Source: CAZHFW01 sp964531675 (GTDB taxonomy: Bacteria; Planctomycetota; Phycisphaerae; Phycisphaerales; UBA1924). Taken from it: 64,000 nt of DNA. The stretch spans positions 52,342 to 116,341 of the forward strand of contig CAZHFW010000009.1 in the NCBI GenBank assembly GCA_964531675.1, read 5' to 3'. This document shows, piece after piece, positions 53,120 through 62,626 of the stretch. Position numbers and translations under genes: made by a program. Position 1 is the first letter of the stretch. Every line of letters starts with the position of its first letter. The notes under the pieces were generated by a model, which was given only the letters and a program-made list of their open reading frames with translations, did not search any database and was not told the DNA's origin.

Positions 53120-55063
53120 ATGCCGACGCAGACCAAGAAAACTACGACCGGGAGCGTCCGGGGATTCACGCTCCTGGAGCTGCTGGTGGCGGTCGGGATC
53201 GCGGCGCTGCTGGCGGTCGCGGTCGCGGGCGTCTTCGACGCGGTGGGCAAGACGGTGGGGAGCGGACGTCGCCTCTCGGAGCTGAACGTCTATGCCGCGA
53301 TGATCGAGCAGACGATGCGCCGGGACTTTGAGAACATGTCCCCGGACGGGTTCCTGGTGATCCGCAACGAGCGGACCAACAACGGGGCGGTGGAGATCGC
53401 GGCGCCGCTGGCGGAGGGTGATTCCAGCCCGCGCGTGCGCCGGATCGACGAGGTCGCGTTCATCTCGCGCGGGAAGTTCACGTCGCAGCGCGAGCCCCTG
53501 GATCCGACGCGCGTTGCGATGTCGGACGTGGCGCGGATCTACTTCGGGATGGGCAAGCATCGCGTGGACACCGCGACGACGCCTCCCAATCCGGGCTCGC
53601 CCATCAGCACGACGGACAAGTACCGCGTTCCGGTGCTCAACGATGAAAACGTGGATCCCCCGGGCAACCGGCCGGTGAGCGGCTTTGGTGAGGATCCGGG
53701 TTCGGCCGCGAACTACATCAATCCTAACCGGTACGCCTCGGACTGGACGCTGCTGCGGCACGTCACGCTGCTCTCCCCGCCTTCGACGGCGCCCGTGACG
53801 AGCACCGGCGAGGTGTTCTCGGTTCGTCCCGACGACACCAATCGTCGCCTGGATGACAGCGATCGCCAGATCGCGCTCCAGCCCGCGGCGTCGAGCATCT
53901 TCGGAACGCTCGCGGAGCTCGAGAACGCTCCGCCTTCGGCGACCGCCCTGTCGGCGCAGTTCGACCAGCCTCTGTGGCTCGACGGCATCCCCGCGGGCGC
54001 GACGAGCAATCCCGCGCCGGACGCGGTGTTCCCGGCGACCGCGTCGGGCGTCGTGGATATCGCGACGACCGATCTGGGCGAAGTCCGCACGCTCTTGGCG
54101 CCCCAGTACTGGTCGAGCAGCGCGACCTCGGGCAACACGATCACGATCTACCTCCCGGGGAGCCTCACCCGTCAGCGGCTGGACGCGTTCAAGACCACCA
54201 ATCCGCGGTTCCAGTTCCTGCGCCTTCCGATCTCGGACTCGGATTCGTACGAGGATCTGACGGTCAAGTACGTCCGTCCGCTGGCCCTGGCGTCTCAGGC
54301 GTGGATGCTGGACGCGATGCCGGCCAAGTCGACGACGTATCTGCTTCCGAAGCAGGTGACGATCGGCTCGACGGGCGCGATCTCGGGCTCGACGCAGAAC
54401 AACAATCGCACGCGTGTGCGGGCCGAGTCCACGCCGCCGGCGCTGCTCTCGATGCTGGCGCTGCCCGACACGACGCCTCAGCAGCGTCTGGTGAAGGCGA
54501 TGGCGCTGACGGATCAGGCGATGCTGACCCGCTTCAACTTCCTCCCGCGGTGCACGGAGTTCATCGTGGAGTGGTCGTTCGGCGAGGTCTACGGCAGCAC
54601 GTATCCCGGGAAGGCCGGGCAGCCTGTGTGGTACGGCCTCTCGCGGCCCAACGGCATCGGCACCGGGAGCAATCAGGAGTCGGCCACGGTCGAGGGCGTC
54701 AAGGCCACGATCCAGGGGACGAGCCTGGCGCAGCTTCCGGAGGGTTCGTATCCGGCCAGGCTCGATCAGGTGCCTCTGGCGACGGGGGCGACCTCGAGCC
54801 AGCGTGACGCCGAGGAGCTTCGGCGCGTGCGTCTGGCGGAGATGATCCACGGCGGCATCGGCCCCAACGACAGCCGCCCGGGGCGGAAGTTCACGCTCGA
54901 GTCGTTCTTCGGTCAGGACCTGCCGGTGCCTGATCTGGACGGGAACGAGTCACAGAAGTGGGAGTGGCCCAAGTACATCCGGATCACGATGTCGTTCACG
55001 TCCGAGCGCGAGCCGACGCAGGAGCAGACCTACCAGGTCGTGTTCCCGGTTCCCAAGCGTTGA
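53120..55063 (+). CDS. Prepilin-type protein (GspJ/PilW-like), 647 residues
   Basis: 647 residues, about three times the usual GspJ/PilW. The prepilin signal is GSVRGFTLLELLVAVGIAALLAVAVAGVF (Gly at -1, Glu at +5). The residues after the helix (DAVGKTVGSGRRLSELN, IEQTMRRDFENMSPDGFLVIR) resemble GspJ. The remainder is β-rich with Ser/Thr/Pro, seemingly a surface-exposed domain. The ATG at 53120 is 77 nt after the previous stop. It is followed by the GspK-like gene, so GspJ-GspK order is kept as in type II secretion operons. Confidence 0.84.
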   Translation: MPTQTKKTTTGSVRGFTLLELLVAVGIAALLAVAVAGVFDAVGKTVGSGRRLSELNVYAAMIEQTMRRDFENMSPDGFLVIRNERTNNGAVEIAAPLAEGDSSPRVRRIDEVAFISRGKFTSQREPLDPTRVAMSDVARIYFGMGKHRVDTATTPPNPGSPISTTDKYRVPVLNDENVDPPGNRPVSGFGEDPGSAANYINPNRYASDWTLLRHVTLLSPPSTAPVTSTGEVFSVRPDDTNRRLDDSDRQIALQPAASSIFGTLAELENAPPSATALSAQFDQPLWLDGIPAGATSNPAPDAVFPATASGVVDIATTDLGEVRTLLAPQYWSSSATSGNTITIYLPGSLTRQRLDAFKTTNPRFQFLRLPISDSDSYEDLTVKYVRPLALASQAWMLDAMPAKSTTYLLPKQVTIGSTGAISGSTQNNNRTRVRAESTPPALLSMLALPDTTPQQRLVKAMALTDQAMLTRFNFLPRCTEFIVEWSFGEVYGSTYPGKAGQPVWYGLSRPNGIGTGSNQESATVEGVKATIQGTSLAQLPEGSYPARLDQVPLATGATSSQRDAEELRRVRLAEMIHGGIGPNDSRPGRKFTLESFFGQDLPVPDLDGNESQKWEWPKYIRITMSFTSEREPTQEQTYQVVFPVPKR

Positions 55064-55122
55064 GTGTGCGTGGGGTTGTTTCTGACGGTCCTGGACTGAA
55101 GTCGAAGACAGAGGAATCAAGC

Positions 55123-58100
55123 ATGCTCGGCACGCAAGACAATCCCATGGCGGCGCAGGCGGCGGGCGCACTTGGCGCGGTTCGTCGCGGCACGGTGCTG
55201 ATCCTGGTGCTCGGCGTTCTGGCGCTGCTCGCGGTGATCACCGCGGTGTACGTGTCGCTCGGTCAGGCGGATCGCCGGACGGGTGAGACGGTCAAACGCT
55301 CCAAGGCCAACGACGAGGCTGCGGATCGCGTGGCGGACTACATCTCGGGGATCATCGGCGCCGACGCGCTCTCCACGACGGTCGAGCGGCCGCGCCCGGC
55401 GGGACCCACCGGCGCCAATCAGCCTCCGGGACTGCGGCGTGAGGCGTTTGACTATCCGTACACCGGGTACGCCTTCCGGAGCATGTTCCCCGCGACCCAG
55501 CGGGCGCTGCGCGAGTCGTACCGGTTTGATCCCGCGGGAAGCGTGAGTTCCTGGCCTCTGGCCGACGGCACGCAGACCGATCAGGATCCGCGGGCGGCCT
55601 CCGATCCCTTCCTTGCGTCCACCGAACCCACGTACCTGAGCGCCGACGACTCCAAGGACAATCTCGCGCTCAACTACGACTGGGAGAGCCAGTTCAAGAA
55701 CAATCTGGACTGGGCCCACATCTCCAACATCGGCCCCGACGGCCGGTACGTGAATCTGTTCAACCTGCGCAAGCCCAGCACCTCGAACCCGATCGCGCCG
55801 AACATCGGCGCGGGCTTTGACGCTCCGACCTGGGAGCTCAGCGGCCTGAACAACCTGGGAGCCCGCCTCTCGACGACGGCGCCGCTGACCTTCCTGCAGG
55901 TGAACTCGGGCAACTCCGAGGCGCCCCCGACGCCCTCGAATACTCCGAATCTCCCGATCGCCAACGCGGGTTATTCGTCGTCCTTGTACAACCGCCCCGC
56001 GTTCTTCTCCAACTACCAGCGCTTCGCGTTCCGGCCGATGGACATCGCCGACGGCCTGGACTGGCGCTCGCCCGATTACATCCGCTACCAGTGGGCCGAC
56101 GCCGACGGCGACGGGTTTGCCGACGCCCGCTGGCAGGAGCTGGTTGACGCGTCCGATCCGACGACCGTTGTGAATCTGATGCCGGCGGGCGAGTACCGCT
56201 GGTTCGTCGCGGCCCGCATCATCGATATCTCGGGCCTGGTCAACGTCAACACCGCGGGTGATCTGCTCACGCCCGGAAGCTACGACATCCCGACGGGCTT
56301 CTCGCCGGCGGATGTGGATCTGCGCCGCCTGCTGACGATGGCGGATGTGCCCGGCACGACCAATCCCACCGCGACCCTCGGGCTTCGCTCGGGCGGTTAC
56401 GCGGGGCTTCGCAATCCCGACACGGCCAGCGCCACGCTTCCCGAGAACGCGCCGAACAACTACGCCGAATACCGCGATGCGGCCGGGCAGGGCGTTCGCG
56501 CCGCCCGCGCCGGTGCGTACGCGTACGGCGCAATCAAGAAGGCGCTGCTCTCGGGCACGACCCCCGATCCCAACTTCGACCTGACCAAGGACCCGATCGA
56601 TCCGATCAACTCCGCCAAGCTCACCAACGGCAACTGGGACTGGAGCGCGGGCACCTACGGCAACCTGGTCCGTTTCGGCTCGGGCGGCACCCCGCCTCCC
56701 ATGAATCCGTTCGCGCGGATGATGGGCTACCAGGAGGCCGCGTCGGCGGCGTTCAGCGGCGAGTTTGCGCGAGGCGGCGCTCGCGGGTTCTTCAGCGCGA
56801 CCGATCTGACCGAGCTCCTGACGTACCGCGCGAGCAATGACGACGAGATCCTCTCGCGTCTTGAGCAGACGACCGGTGGTCGCCTTCCCTCGACGGATCC
56901 GGCGGCCTCCGGCGCGGGCACCGCGTACGACGGAACGCCGATCACGGCGCGTTTCGATCCGCTGCGCAGCACCCGCGGGCGTGAGTGGGAGCGGCGCGGC
57001 CGTTCCGAAGTGGATGATGCGTCCGAGCAGCTCGTGCGCGGCATCAACCCCCGCGTGCTGAAGCAGATGGCGTACGACGTCCGCAAGAACCTGACGACGA
57101 TGAGCGGCAGCCGTCCGTACGCGCCGAGCATCGTCGAGTATCCGTACGCGACCGACATCCGGGCCTCCAAGCTCGACAGCCGCGTCGATCTGCGGGTGGA
57201 CGCGGTCTCCGAGCTTGGCACCGCGATCTTCAGCAACGACGCGGACCTGAAGATCTCCGCGGCTCGCAATCTCTTCAAGGGCTACCTGGACTCGCTGGCG
57301 CCGTTCGTGAACGAGACGCCGACGAGCCTTGACTGGCGTCCGGCCAATGCGTCGACGAACTGGGTTCGCCGCACGCTGGCCTACGGCTATGACGGTCCTG
57401 AGCTGCCGTTCAACCTCGCGGCCCACCTTGCGGTCAACCTGATCGACGCGTACGACGACGACGCCAAGGCTCAGGCTGGCAAGGTGCAGCCCGCGGTCGA
57501 CACGCGCATGGACAATCCCACGGTCGTCACGGTGGTGATGGACCAGAGCATTGTTCATCCCGCGAACCCCGCGTCGTCGGATCTCCTGAATAAGGAGACC
57601 GGCGTGCAGGTGCCCAACCGCAAGCACCCGTGGGCGGCGTCGGGCGATGGCTTCCGCTTCCCCCCCGAGAACTACAAGACGGTGGATCCCACCGATCCGA
57701 CCAAGTACGTGACGGGCAAGGACAAGATCCTGGCGGCCAAGCTCCACAGCCCGACCGCGACGCCCAAGACCCAGCCCTTGTATTCGCCGGTGAAGAACGT
57801 GTACGGGCTCGAGGCGTTCCCGCTTGTGACGCAGGCCGCGACGATCTTCGTCTACGCGGACTCCACGGCGGGCTCCGCCGATCCGACCCAGGACGACGGG
57901 TTCGGCAACACGACCAAGATCCCGACGATCGACGGCAGCCTGGATCCCAACAACGACGACCTGATCCTGCAGGCGGTCGCGTTCCAGCTCCACAATCCGT
58001 TCGACAAGGAGATCGCGCTCTCGGCTGGGACCGGCGGCGAGTACCTGTACTACATCACCTTTGGCGGTCACGCGTACAAGGTCTGCGACACCGACGATTC

Positions 58101-60621
58101 GGACAACGTGGTGGACGTGTCCCTGGCGCCGGGCGAGACGCGCTGGTTCTACTTCGCGGGCGATCTGGCCAAGTACCAGGCCCGCTTCGACGGGCTGCCT
58201 GGCTCGACCCCGACCCCGGGCTTCCTGGCCAAGCTCATCGGGCAGCAGCTCGGCGTGGATTCGACGGTGAGCAAGGCGCCGGCGCGGGTTGCGCTGCTGA
58301 ATCCCGTCACGGGAGTGACGCTCAAGTCCAGCTCGGCCAAGGTGAGCACGCGGGTGCTGCACAGCACGGGCGTTGCGACGCTGACCGATCCCGAGAATCG
58401 CGTGGTCAGGCTCTGGCGTGCGATCCGCCTTGGCGAGACCGGCGATATTCCCGGTCAGCAGGCCAACGCGGTCGAGAACGACATGCTTGTGGATCGCCTG
58501 CGCGATCCGATCGATACGTCGGTGCTCGGTGGCGCCGCGATTCTGGCCCGTCGCCTCGACGAGAAGGTCGTGGACGTCGGGAACATTCCGATCGGTGATC
58601 AGACGACTGCGGACAAGGGCCTGATGGTCATGTTCGTGAACGCGATCACGCGTCGCGGCGAGACCGCGAAGACTCCGACCGGAGCGCTGCCGGCGTTCAT
58701 GATGGAGGCGACCACGACCGCGGGCGTGATCCGCAACCTGCTCGACTGGAACAACGACTTCGCGCCGGCCAAGGCCCTGACGGACTCGCTTGATGCGACC
58801 GATTTCTCGGTGCCCGGCGCCAAGATGGCGGCCGAAGACGCCTCGCTCTTCAAGACCGAGATCGTGGACAAGAACCGCACCGCCCTGAAGGCCACCACGC
58901 TCGGGAATCCGGACGATCGCCATGGCGATCCGGTGCCCAACAACCTGAGCAACAAGACCTTCGCTGAGGTTCGCGCCAGTTTCGTCCTGGCCAACAACCG
59001 CCTGCGGAGCGACTTCACGAGCATGGGCCCGACGGGCAACGCGCAGAACGCCAACAACCAGATCGTGCCCGGGACGATCAGGCTTGGCGATCTGATCACG
59101 CAGCTTGCCATCGGCGCGGAGTTCGACCCGTGGCGCGGCATCGCGGTGGACGGCTCGGGCGAGCTGGACACCACGGACGCCGGGAACACGATCCGCGCGG
59201 CCAGCCCTGGATCGATCGTCACCAACGCCTGGATCTCGGACGACACCACCGGCGGCACGCCCGATCCGACCAAGGCAGAAGCAGACGATCCGCGCTGGAC
59301 CACGCTCGGCGAGATGCTCGCGATCGCCCTGGACTATGACACGGGTCTCCAGCAGAGCGTCAAGAACTCGATTCCCAACCCGTACTTCCGCATGGGGCGC
59401 GTGCTGCCGAGCAACTCGCCCCCCATCTGGCCCAAGCTGGTGCGTGGCTGCCTGGTCACCGACGACTACACGCCTTACGAGAACCGCCTGGCGACTTCGG
59501 GCGAGATCAAGTACGACGCGCCGGATCCCAACAGCTTCAAGACCAACTCGGACCGCATCCGCGGCCTGGGCATTCCCGCGGCGCTGAACATCGCGACGAC
59601 GTTCCGCACGCTGGGGCGCTACCGGGTGGATGACATCCAGGGCGCCAACCTGGAGCTCACGCGCGAGTCTCTGGGCGATCTGTCGAAGGTCGTCCCAGGC
59701 CAGATCAACATCAACACGGCGCCGCTCTCGGTGCTGCGCACGCTGCCTCTGGTCTCGCCCACGCAGGGTTTGGACCCGCTGGATACCAGCGCCCAGCCCG
59801 AGTGGTGGGGCAAGGGTTCGAACGCGACCGACCTGGATGGCCCCTGGGGCGTGACGACGCGCAACAGCGACATCGCGGCCCGCATCCTGGCGTACCGCGA
59901 CAAGCTCTGGTACTCGCCGACGCGCAAGCCTCTGAATCAGGCCAATCCGCGCGTGATCGGTTACGGCAACGACGCGGGCGGCGCCAGCGCCTTCGCGATC
60001 GACGGCGTCGGCGGCGGCAACGGGCGCTTCAAGGCCCTGAACCCGACGGCCAACAAGACGCGCGAGCTGCCGGTCCGTGAGTATCCGGGCTTCCGCTCCA
60101 TCGGCGAGGTCATGCTCGCGACCAAGCGCGATCTGTCCCTGGTCACCAACTCGCAGACCCCTGATCCGGACTCGATCGACTTCCTCGGTTGGGACAACGA
60201 CAGCGGCGCCGCGGGTGGCAATGCTCGTGGGATGGGCGGCCAGAAGATCACGTTCACCGCGCCCAAGGGCGGAAACGTGACGGTCAACGCGATCAACTCC
60301 GGCCGGATGTACGGCAAGCCCGGGTCGACCGGCTCGCCTGTTCCCAAGGAGCTGCTCTCGGGCGTGGCCAACTCGCCCGACGAGCGTCTGGCAGTCTTTA
60401 ACGCGATCGCCAACTCGATCAGCGTGAGCAGCGACTACTACGCGTGCTGGTTCGTGCTGCACGGCTACAAGCGTTCGGACGTCGAGACGCTGAAGGACAC
60501 TGATCCTCTGGTGCCTTCGGTCGCGCGGCGCTACCTGATGATCATCGATCGTTCCAACGTGAAGTCCCAGACCGATCGCCCTCGGATCGTGGTCTTCAAG
60601 GAGCTGCCGGTGTCGAACTGA
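55123..60621 (+). CDS. Giant GspK-like protein (1832 residues)
   Basis: 1832 residues from the ATG at 55123 (AGAGGAATCAAGC upstream), about five times the normal GspK. The N-terminus has a GspK-like prepilin segment: RRGTVLILVLGVLALLAVITAVYVSLGQADRR (no Glu at +5, as in GspK). SAM-like GspK motifs recur: LVNVNTAGDLLTPG near residue 370, and QININTAPLSVLRTLPLV near residue 1528. A calcium-binding-like loop WADADGDGFADARW occurs near residue 323. The long middle is Ser/Thr/Ala/Asp-rich. It likely caps the pseudopilus as GspK does and carries a large exposed domain. The gene is followed by a terminator, so it ends the cluster. Confidence 0.85.
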   Translation: MLGTQDNPMAAQAAGALGAVRRGTVLILVLGVLALLAVITAVYVSLGQADRRTGETVKRSKANDEAADRVADYISGIIGADALSTTVERPRPAGPTGANQPPGLRREAFDYPYTGYAFRSMFPATQRALRESYRFDPAGSVSSWPLADGTQTDQDPRAASDPFLASTEPTYLSADDSKDNLALNYDWESQFKNNLDWAHISNIGPDGRYVNLFNLRKPSTSNPIAPNIGAGFDAPTWELSGLNNLGARLSTTAPLTFLQVNSGNSEAPPTPSNTPNLPIANAGYSSSLYNRPAFFSNYQRFAFRPMDIADGLDWRSPDYIRYQWADADGDGFADARWQELVDASDPTTVVNLMPAGEYRWFVAARIIDISGLVNVNTAGDLLTPGSYDIPTGFSPADVDLRRLLTMADVPGTTNPTATLGLRSGGYAGLRNPDTASATLPENAPNNYAEYRDAAGQGVRAARAGAYAYGAIKKALLSGTTPDPNFDLTKDPIDPINSAKLTNGNWDWSAGTYGNLVRFGSGGTPPPMNPFARMMGYQEAASAAFSGEFARGGARGFFSATDLTELLTYRASNDDEILSRLEQTTGGRLPSTDPAASGAGTAYDGTPITARFDPLRSTRGREWERRGRSEVDDASEQLVRGINPRVLKQMAYDVRKNLTTMSGSRPYAPSIVEYPYATDIRASKLDSRVDLRVDAVSELGTAIFSNDADLKISAARNLFKGYLDSLAPFVNETPTSLDWRPANASTNWVRRTLAYGYDGPELPFNLAAHLAVNLIDAYDDDAKAQAGKVQPAVDTRMDNPTVVTVVMDQSIVHPANPASSDLLNKETGVQVPNRKHPWAASGDGFRFPPENYKTVDPTDPTKYVTGKDKILAAKLHSPTATPKTQPLYSPVKNVYGLEAFPLVTQAATIFVYADSTAGSADPTQDDGFGNTTKIPTIDGSLDPNNDDLILQAVAFQLHNPFDKEIALSAGTGGEYLYYITFGGHAYKVCDTDDSDNVVDVSLAPGETRWFYFAGDLAKYQARFDGLPGSTPTPGFLAKLIGQQLGVDSTVSKAPARVALLNPVTGVTLKSSSAKVSTRVLHSTGVATLTDPENRVVRLWRAIRLGETGDIPGQQANAVENDMLVDRLRDPIDTSVLGGAAILARRLDEKVVDVGNIPIGDQTTADKGLMVMFVNAITRRGETAKTPTGALPAFMMEATTTAGVIRNLLDWNNDFAPAKALTDSLDATDFSVPGAKMAAEDASLFKTEIVDKNRTALKATTLGNPDDRHGDPVPNNLSNKTFAEVRASFVLANNRLRSDFTSMGPTGNAQNANNQIVPGTIRLGDLITQLAIGAEFDPWRGIAVDGSGELDTTDAGNTIRAASPGSIVTNAWISDDTTGGTPDPTKAEADDPRWTTLGEMLAIALDYDTGLQQSVKNSIPNPYFRMGRVLPSNSPPIWPKLVRGCLVTDDYTPYENRLATSGEIKYDAPDPNSFKTNSDRIRGLGIPAALNIATTFRTLGRYRVDDIQGANLELTRESLGDLSKVVPGQININTAPLSVLRTLPLVSPTQGLDPLDTSAQPEWWGKGSNATDLDGPWGVTTRNSDIAARILAYRDKLWYSPTRKPLNQANPRVIGYGNDAGGASAFAIDGVGGGNGRFKALNPTANKTRELPVREYPGFRSIGEVMLATKRDLSLVTNSQTPDPDSIDFLGWDNDSGAAGGNARGMGGQKITFTAPKGGNVTVNAINSGRMYGKPGSTGSPVPKELLSGVANSPDERLAVFNAIANSISVSSDYYACWFVLHGYKRSDVETLKDTDPLVPSVARRYLMIIDRSNVKSQTDRPRIVVFKELPVSN

Positions 60622-60691
60622 TGTGATTTGCGACGGGCCGAAAGGCCGGTCTTCATTCCAGATTTCGGGACGGATGGTCCGTCTCGAAGCA

Positions 60692-60728
60692 CCGGGTCGC
60701 ACGGAGGGGTGCGGCCCGGGCTTTTTTT
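60692..60728 (+). terminator. Rho-independent terminator after the GspK-like gene
   Basis: Stem CCGGGTCGCAC (60692-60702) / GTGCGGCCCGG (60709-60719) with one internal mismatch and a short loop, then a run of seven Ts at 60722-60728. It begins 71 nt after the GspK-like stop and closes the pilus/secretion cluster. Confidence 0.92.
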
Positions 60729-60885
60729 GGTCGGAGAAGGCACCGAGGGATCAAGCCACCAAGCCATCGAGTGCGTCAGTTCAAAGATGCGGGAGGTAGC
60801 TGCATGCACCACCATCTTGGGGCTTGGAGAGCACGCGCAGCCCCCGCCTCGTGCGGCGGCCCGAGCGCTGCTAGGATTGACCGTC

Positions 60886-60959
60886 CAGGGTGTAGCTCAG
60901 CTTGGTAGAGCGTCTGGTTTGGGTCCAGAAGGCCGCAGGTTCAAATCCTGTCACCCTGA
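60886..60959 (+). tRNA. tRNA-Pro (anticodon TGG)
   Basis: Acceptor CAGGGTG/CACCCTG, D-arm GCTC-AGCTTGGTA-GAGC, anticodon stem TCTGG/CCAGA with loop TTTGGGT, T-arm with TTCAAAT, discriminator A. 74 nt; CCA not encoded. Confidence 0.97.
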
Positions 60960-61061
60960 TTTCAGCGGATTGCCGGACCCGAGACGCGTCTGTTGCACCG
61001 GCGTCGCGGAAGCGGCCAAGCGTGCTTCGTCACCCGATCTGCATTGCTGAAACTCGAAAAG

Positions 61062-61490
61062 TCACGTTGCGGGCGAAGGCTGCGGTCCGCGATCGGCGCC
61101 GGGGAACCACTCGGTGTGGATCTCGCCGCGACGGCCGAAGTACTGGACGCACTTGCCGGTGAGCTGGACGAAGTAGCCGACGCATCCGGCCTCCAGGACT
61201 TGGCGCGTGAACTGGGGGTACATGATCTCGCCGCGCTGCGCCTGGCGGACCGCGGCCTGGACCTGCGTCGCGGAGAACTCCTGGCTGATGGCCGCGGCAG
61301 CGCACTCCATCGGTTCAACGCACGATCCGCCGTCGGGCGTGTAGTAGGTGGTCTCCTTGCGTGTGTAGTCCGCGTGATACCGCTCGATGCCCGCGTGCGT
61401 GAGCCGCGCCACGAGATCGCCGAAGTGGATCTGGCCCGCCGCGGAGAGGCTCGCGCACGTCTTCACGGTCATGGTCTGTTCGCTGTTCAT
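61062..61490 (-). CDS. DUF1398 family protein
   Basis: 142 residues from the ATG at 61490; a longer in-frame extension upstream overlaps the MarR gene and lacks similarity. DUF1398 proteins carry an N-terminal IHFGDLVARLTHAGIERYHADYTRKETTYY pattern, seen here, followed by a C-terminal VLEAGCVGYFVQLTGKCVQYFGRRGEIHTEWFPG. No function is known for the family. The gene starts 26 nt after the marR stop on the same strand, so the MarR regulator probably controls it. Confidence 0.78.
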   Translation of the reverse strand: MNSEQTMTVKTCASLSAAGQIHFGDLVARLTHAGIERYHADYTRKETTYYTPDGGSCVEPMECAAAAISQEFSATQVQAAVRQAQRGEIMYPQFTRQVLEAGCVGYFVQLTGKCVQYFGRRGEIHTEWFPGADRGPQPSPAT

Positions 61491-61516
61491 CGTGGTCTCT
61501 TTCGGAAGGCGTGTGA

Positions 61517-61978
61517 TCAGTCGACGGGGATGCCTTTGAGCCCTTGGCGGGCGACGACGTCTTTGAGCATGGCGAGCAGGGACCCGCGTTGTTGCTCTGT
61601 GAAGTGGCCGAAGAACTCGTGGTCGTTCTGGTCCGCGAGCTTGGCCAGGATGGGGACCAGCTTCTTGCCTGAGGCGGTCAGCGTGAGGGTCTGGAACCGC
61701 CGGTCCGCCTTCTCGGCACGGCACAGGATCAGACGCTTGGCGGAGAGGCGATCGACCAGCTTCGAAACGGTGCCGCGGGTCATGCCGAGCGATGCGGCAA
61801 GCTGGCTTGGATTAACGCCATCGGACTCAAAGAGCGCCCGCATCACGACCCACTCGGCAACCGTGACGCCGTGAGATTCCACCTTGAGGCTGAAAGCGTG
61901 GGAGACGTGGTTGGAGACGAACCGGAGCCAATACCCCGTGTGGCTTTCCAGCGTGCTGATGGGCGAGGATGAGGTCAT
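61517..61978 (-). CDS. MarR-family transcriptional regulator
   Basis: 153 residues. The winged-helix core is GVTVAEWVVMRALFESDGVNPSQLAASLGMTRGTVSKLVDRLSAKRLI, with the basic wing CRAEKADRRFQTLTLTASGKKLVP. A dimerisation helix precedes it. MarR proteins bind palindromic sites as dimers, usually repressing adjacent genes and being released by small aromatic or oxidising ligands. A candidate site lies 11-30 nt upstream of the start, and a DUF1398 gene follows 26 nt downstream, so the two genes probably form an autoregulated pair. Confidence 0.88.
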   Translation of the reverse strand: MTSSSPISTLESHTGYWLRFVSNHVSHAFSLKVESHGVTVAEWVVMRALFESDGVNPSQLAASLGMTRGTVSKLVDRLSAKRLILCRAEKADRRFQTLTLTASGKKLVPILAKLADQNDHEFFGHFTEQQRGSLLAMLKDVVARQGLKGIPVD

Positions 61979-61988
61979 GGGCCTACAG

Positions 61989-62008
61989 ATGGTTGCCTAA
62001 GAAACTAT
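61989..62008. promoter_or_regulatory. Imperfect palindrome, candidate MarR operator
   Basis: ATGGTTGCCTAAGAAACTAT is an imperfect 20-bp palindrome (14 of 20 positions self-complementary) just upstream of marR. The GTTGCC core resembles the TTGCC-type half-site of MarR operators, as recalled from E. coli marO. Confidence 0.4.
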
Positions 62009-62107
62009 AGGGAGCGAAGTGTCGGGGTCAAGTGTCCGACCTCGAGGGAAGTGGGGCACGGAGGCGAAATCCGCAGCTTTGGCCAGGCCGAGCAACCATC
62101 CGCTAGC

Positions 62108-62626
62108 ATGCACCGCATGAACCCCCGCGAGAGCAGCGACACCATCGGCGTGATTCTGAGTCTGCATGCGATGATCAATCGCTTTGTCGCCGAGGCGGTC
62201 GAAGATGTGCCGGAGAGCCGGTGGACGGAGCAGCCGAGCGGAATCGTGAATCATCCGGCGTGGACGCTGGCGCATCTGAACGCGTATGCAGGCATGTTGT
62301 TGACCATGCTCGACGACCCGAGCGTGCCGACGGCCGACGCCGAGATGGAGCGGTTCGGGTATGGCACCACGCCATTACCCGACATGTCGGCCTATCCGAG
62401 CAAGGCTGAACTGCTCGAGCAGTTCACCACTCGGAACGCACAGCTTGCCAAGGTCGTCGCGGCGAAGCACGCGCAGTACTTTCCGCGGCCCGCTCCCGAG
62501 AAGTTCCAGCCGCACGCGCCGACCATCGCACACATCGCGATCATCCTGCTGGCGGCGCATCCGCCGCATCACTTGGGCCAGCTCAAGCAATGGCGGCGTG
62601 CCGCGGGGTTGGCGAGCGGGGCGTAA
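62108..62626 (+). CDS. DinB-superfamily protein
   Basis: About 172 residues; a start at the next ATG (62117) is equally possible, and neither has a good ribosome-binding site. The protein shows the DinB four-helix layout: an early helix with ILSLHAMINRFVAEAV, NHPAWTLAHLNAYAGMLLTML and a final AHIAIILLAAHPPHHLGQL, with metal-ligand-type His residues (NHPAWTLAHL and HPPHHLGQ). DinB-superfamily members include thiol S-transferases and stress-induced proteins; the substrate here is not known. Transcribed divergently from marR with about 130 nt between the start codons. Downstream there is no gene for about 590 nt. Confidence 0.78.
   Translation: MHRMNPRESSDTIGVILSLHAMINRFVAEAVEDVPESRWTEQPSGIVNHPAWTLAHLNAYAGMLLTMLDDPSVPTADAEMERFGYGTTPLPDMSAYPSKAELLEQFTTRNAQLAKVVAAKHAQYFPRPAPEKFQPHAPTIAHIAIILLAAHPPHHLGQLKQWRRAAGLASGA

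Noticed and set aside
55117..60702. 1861-codon open frame on the minus strand antisense to the GspK-like gene
   Set aside because: Arg-rich low-complexity translation without motifs; the plus strand carries a GspK signal segment, INTA motifs and a ribosome-binding site.
60886..61061. tRNA-Pro as an integration site of an island
   Set aside because: No integrase gene and no second copy of the tRNA 3' end was seen within the remaining 3 kb; left open only as a weak idea.
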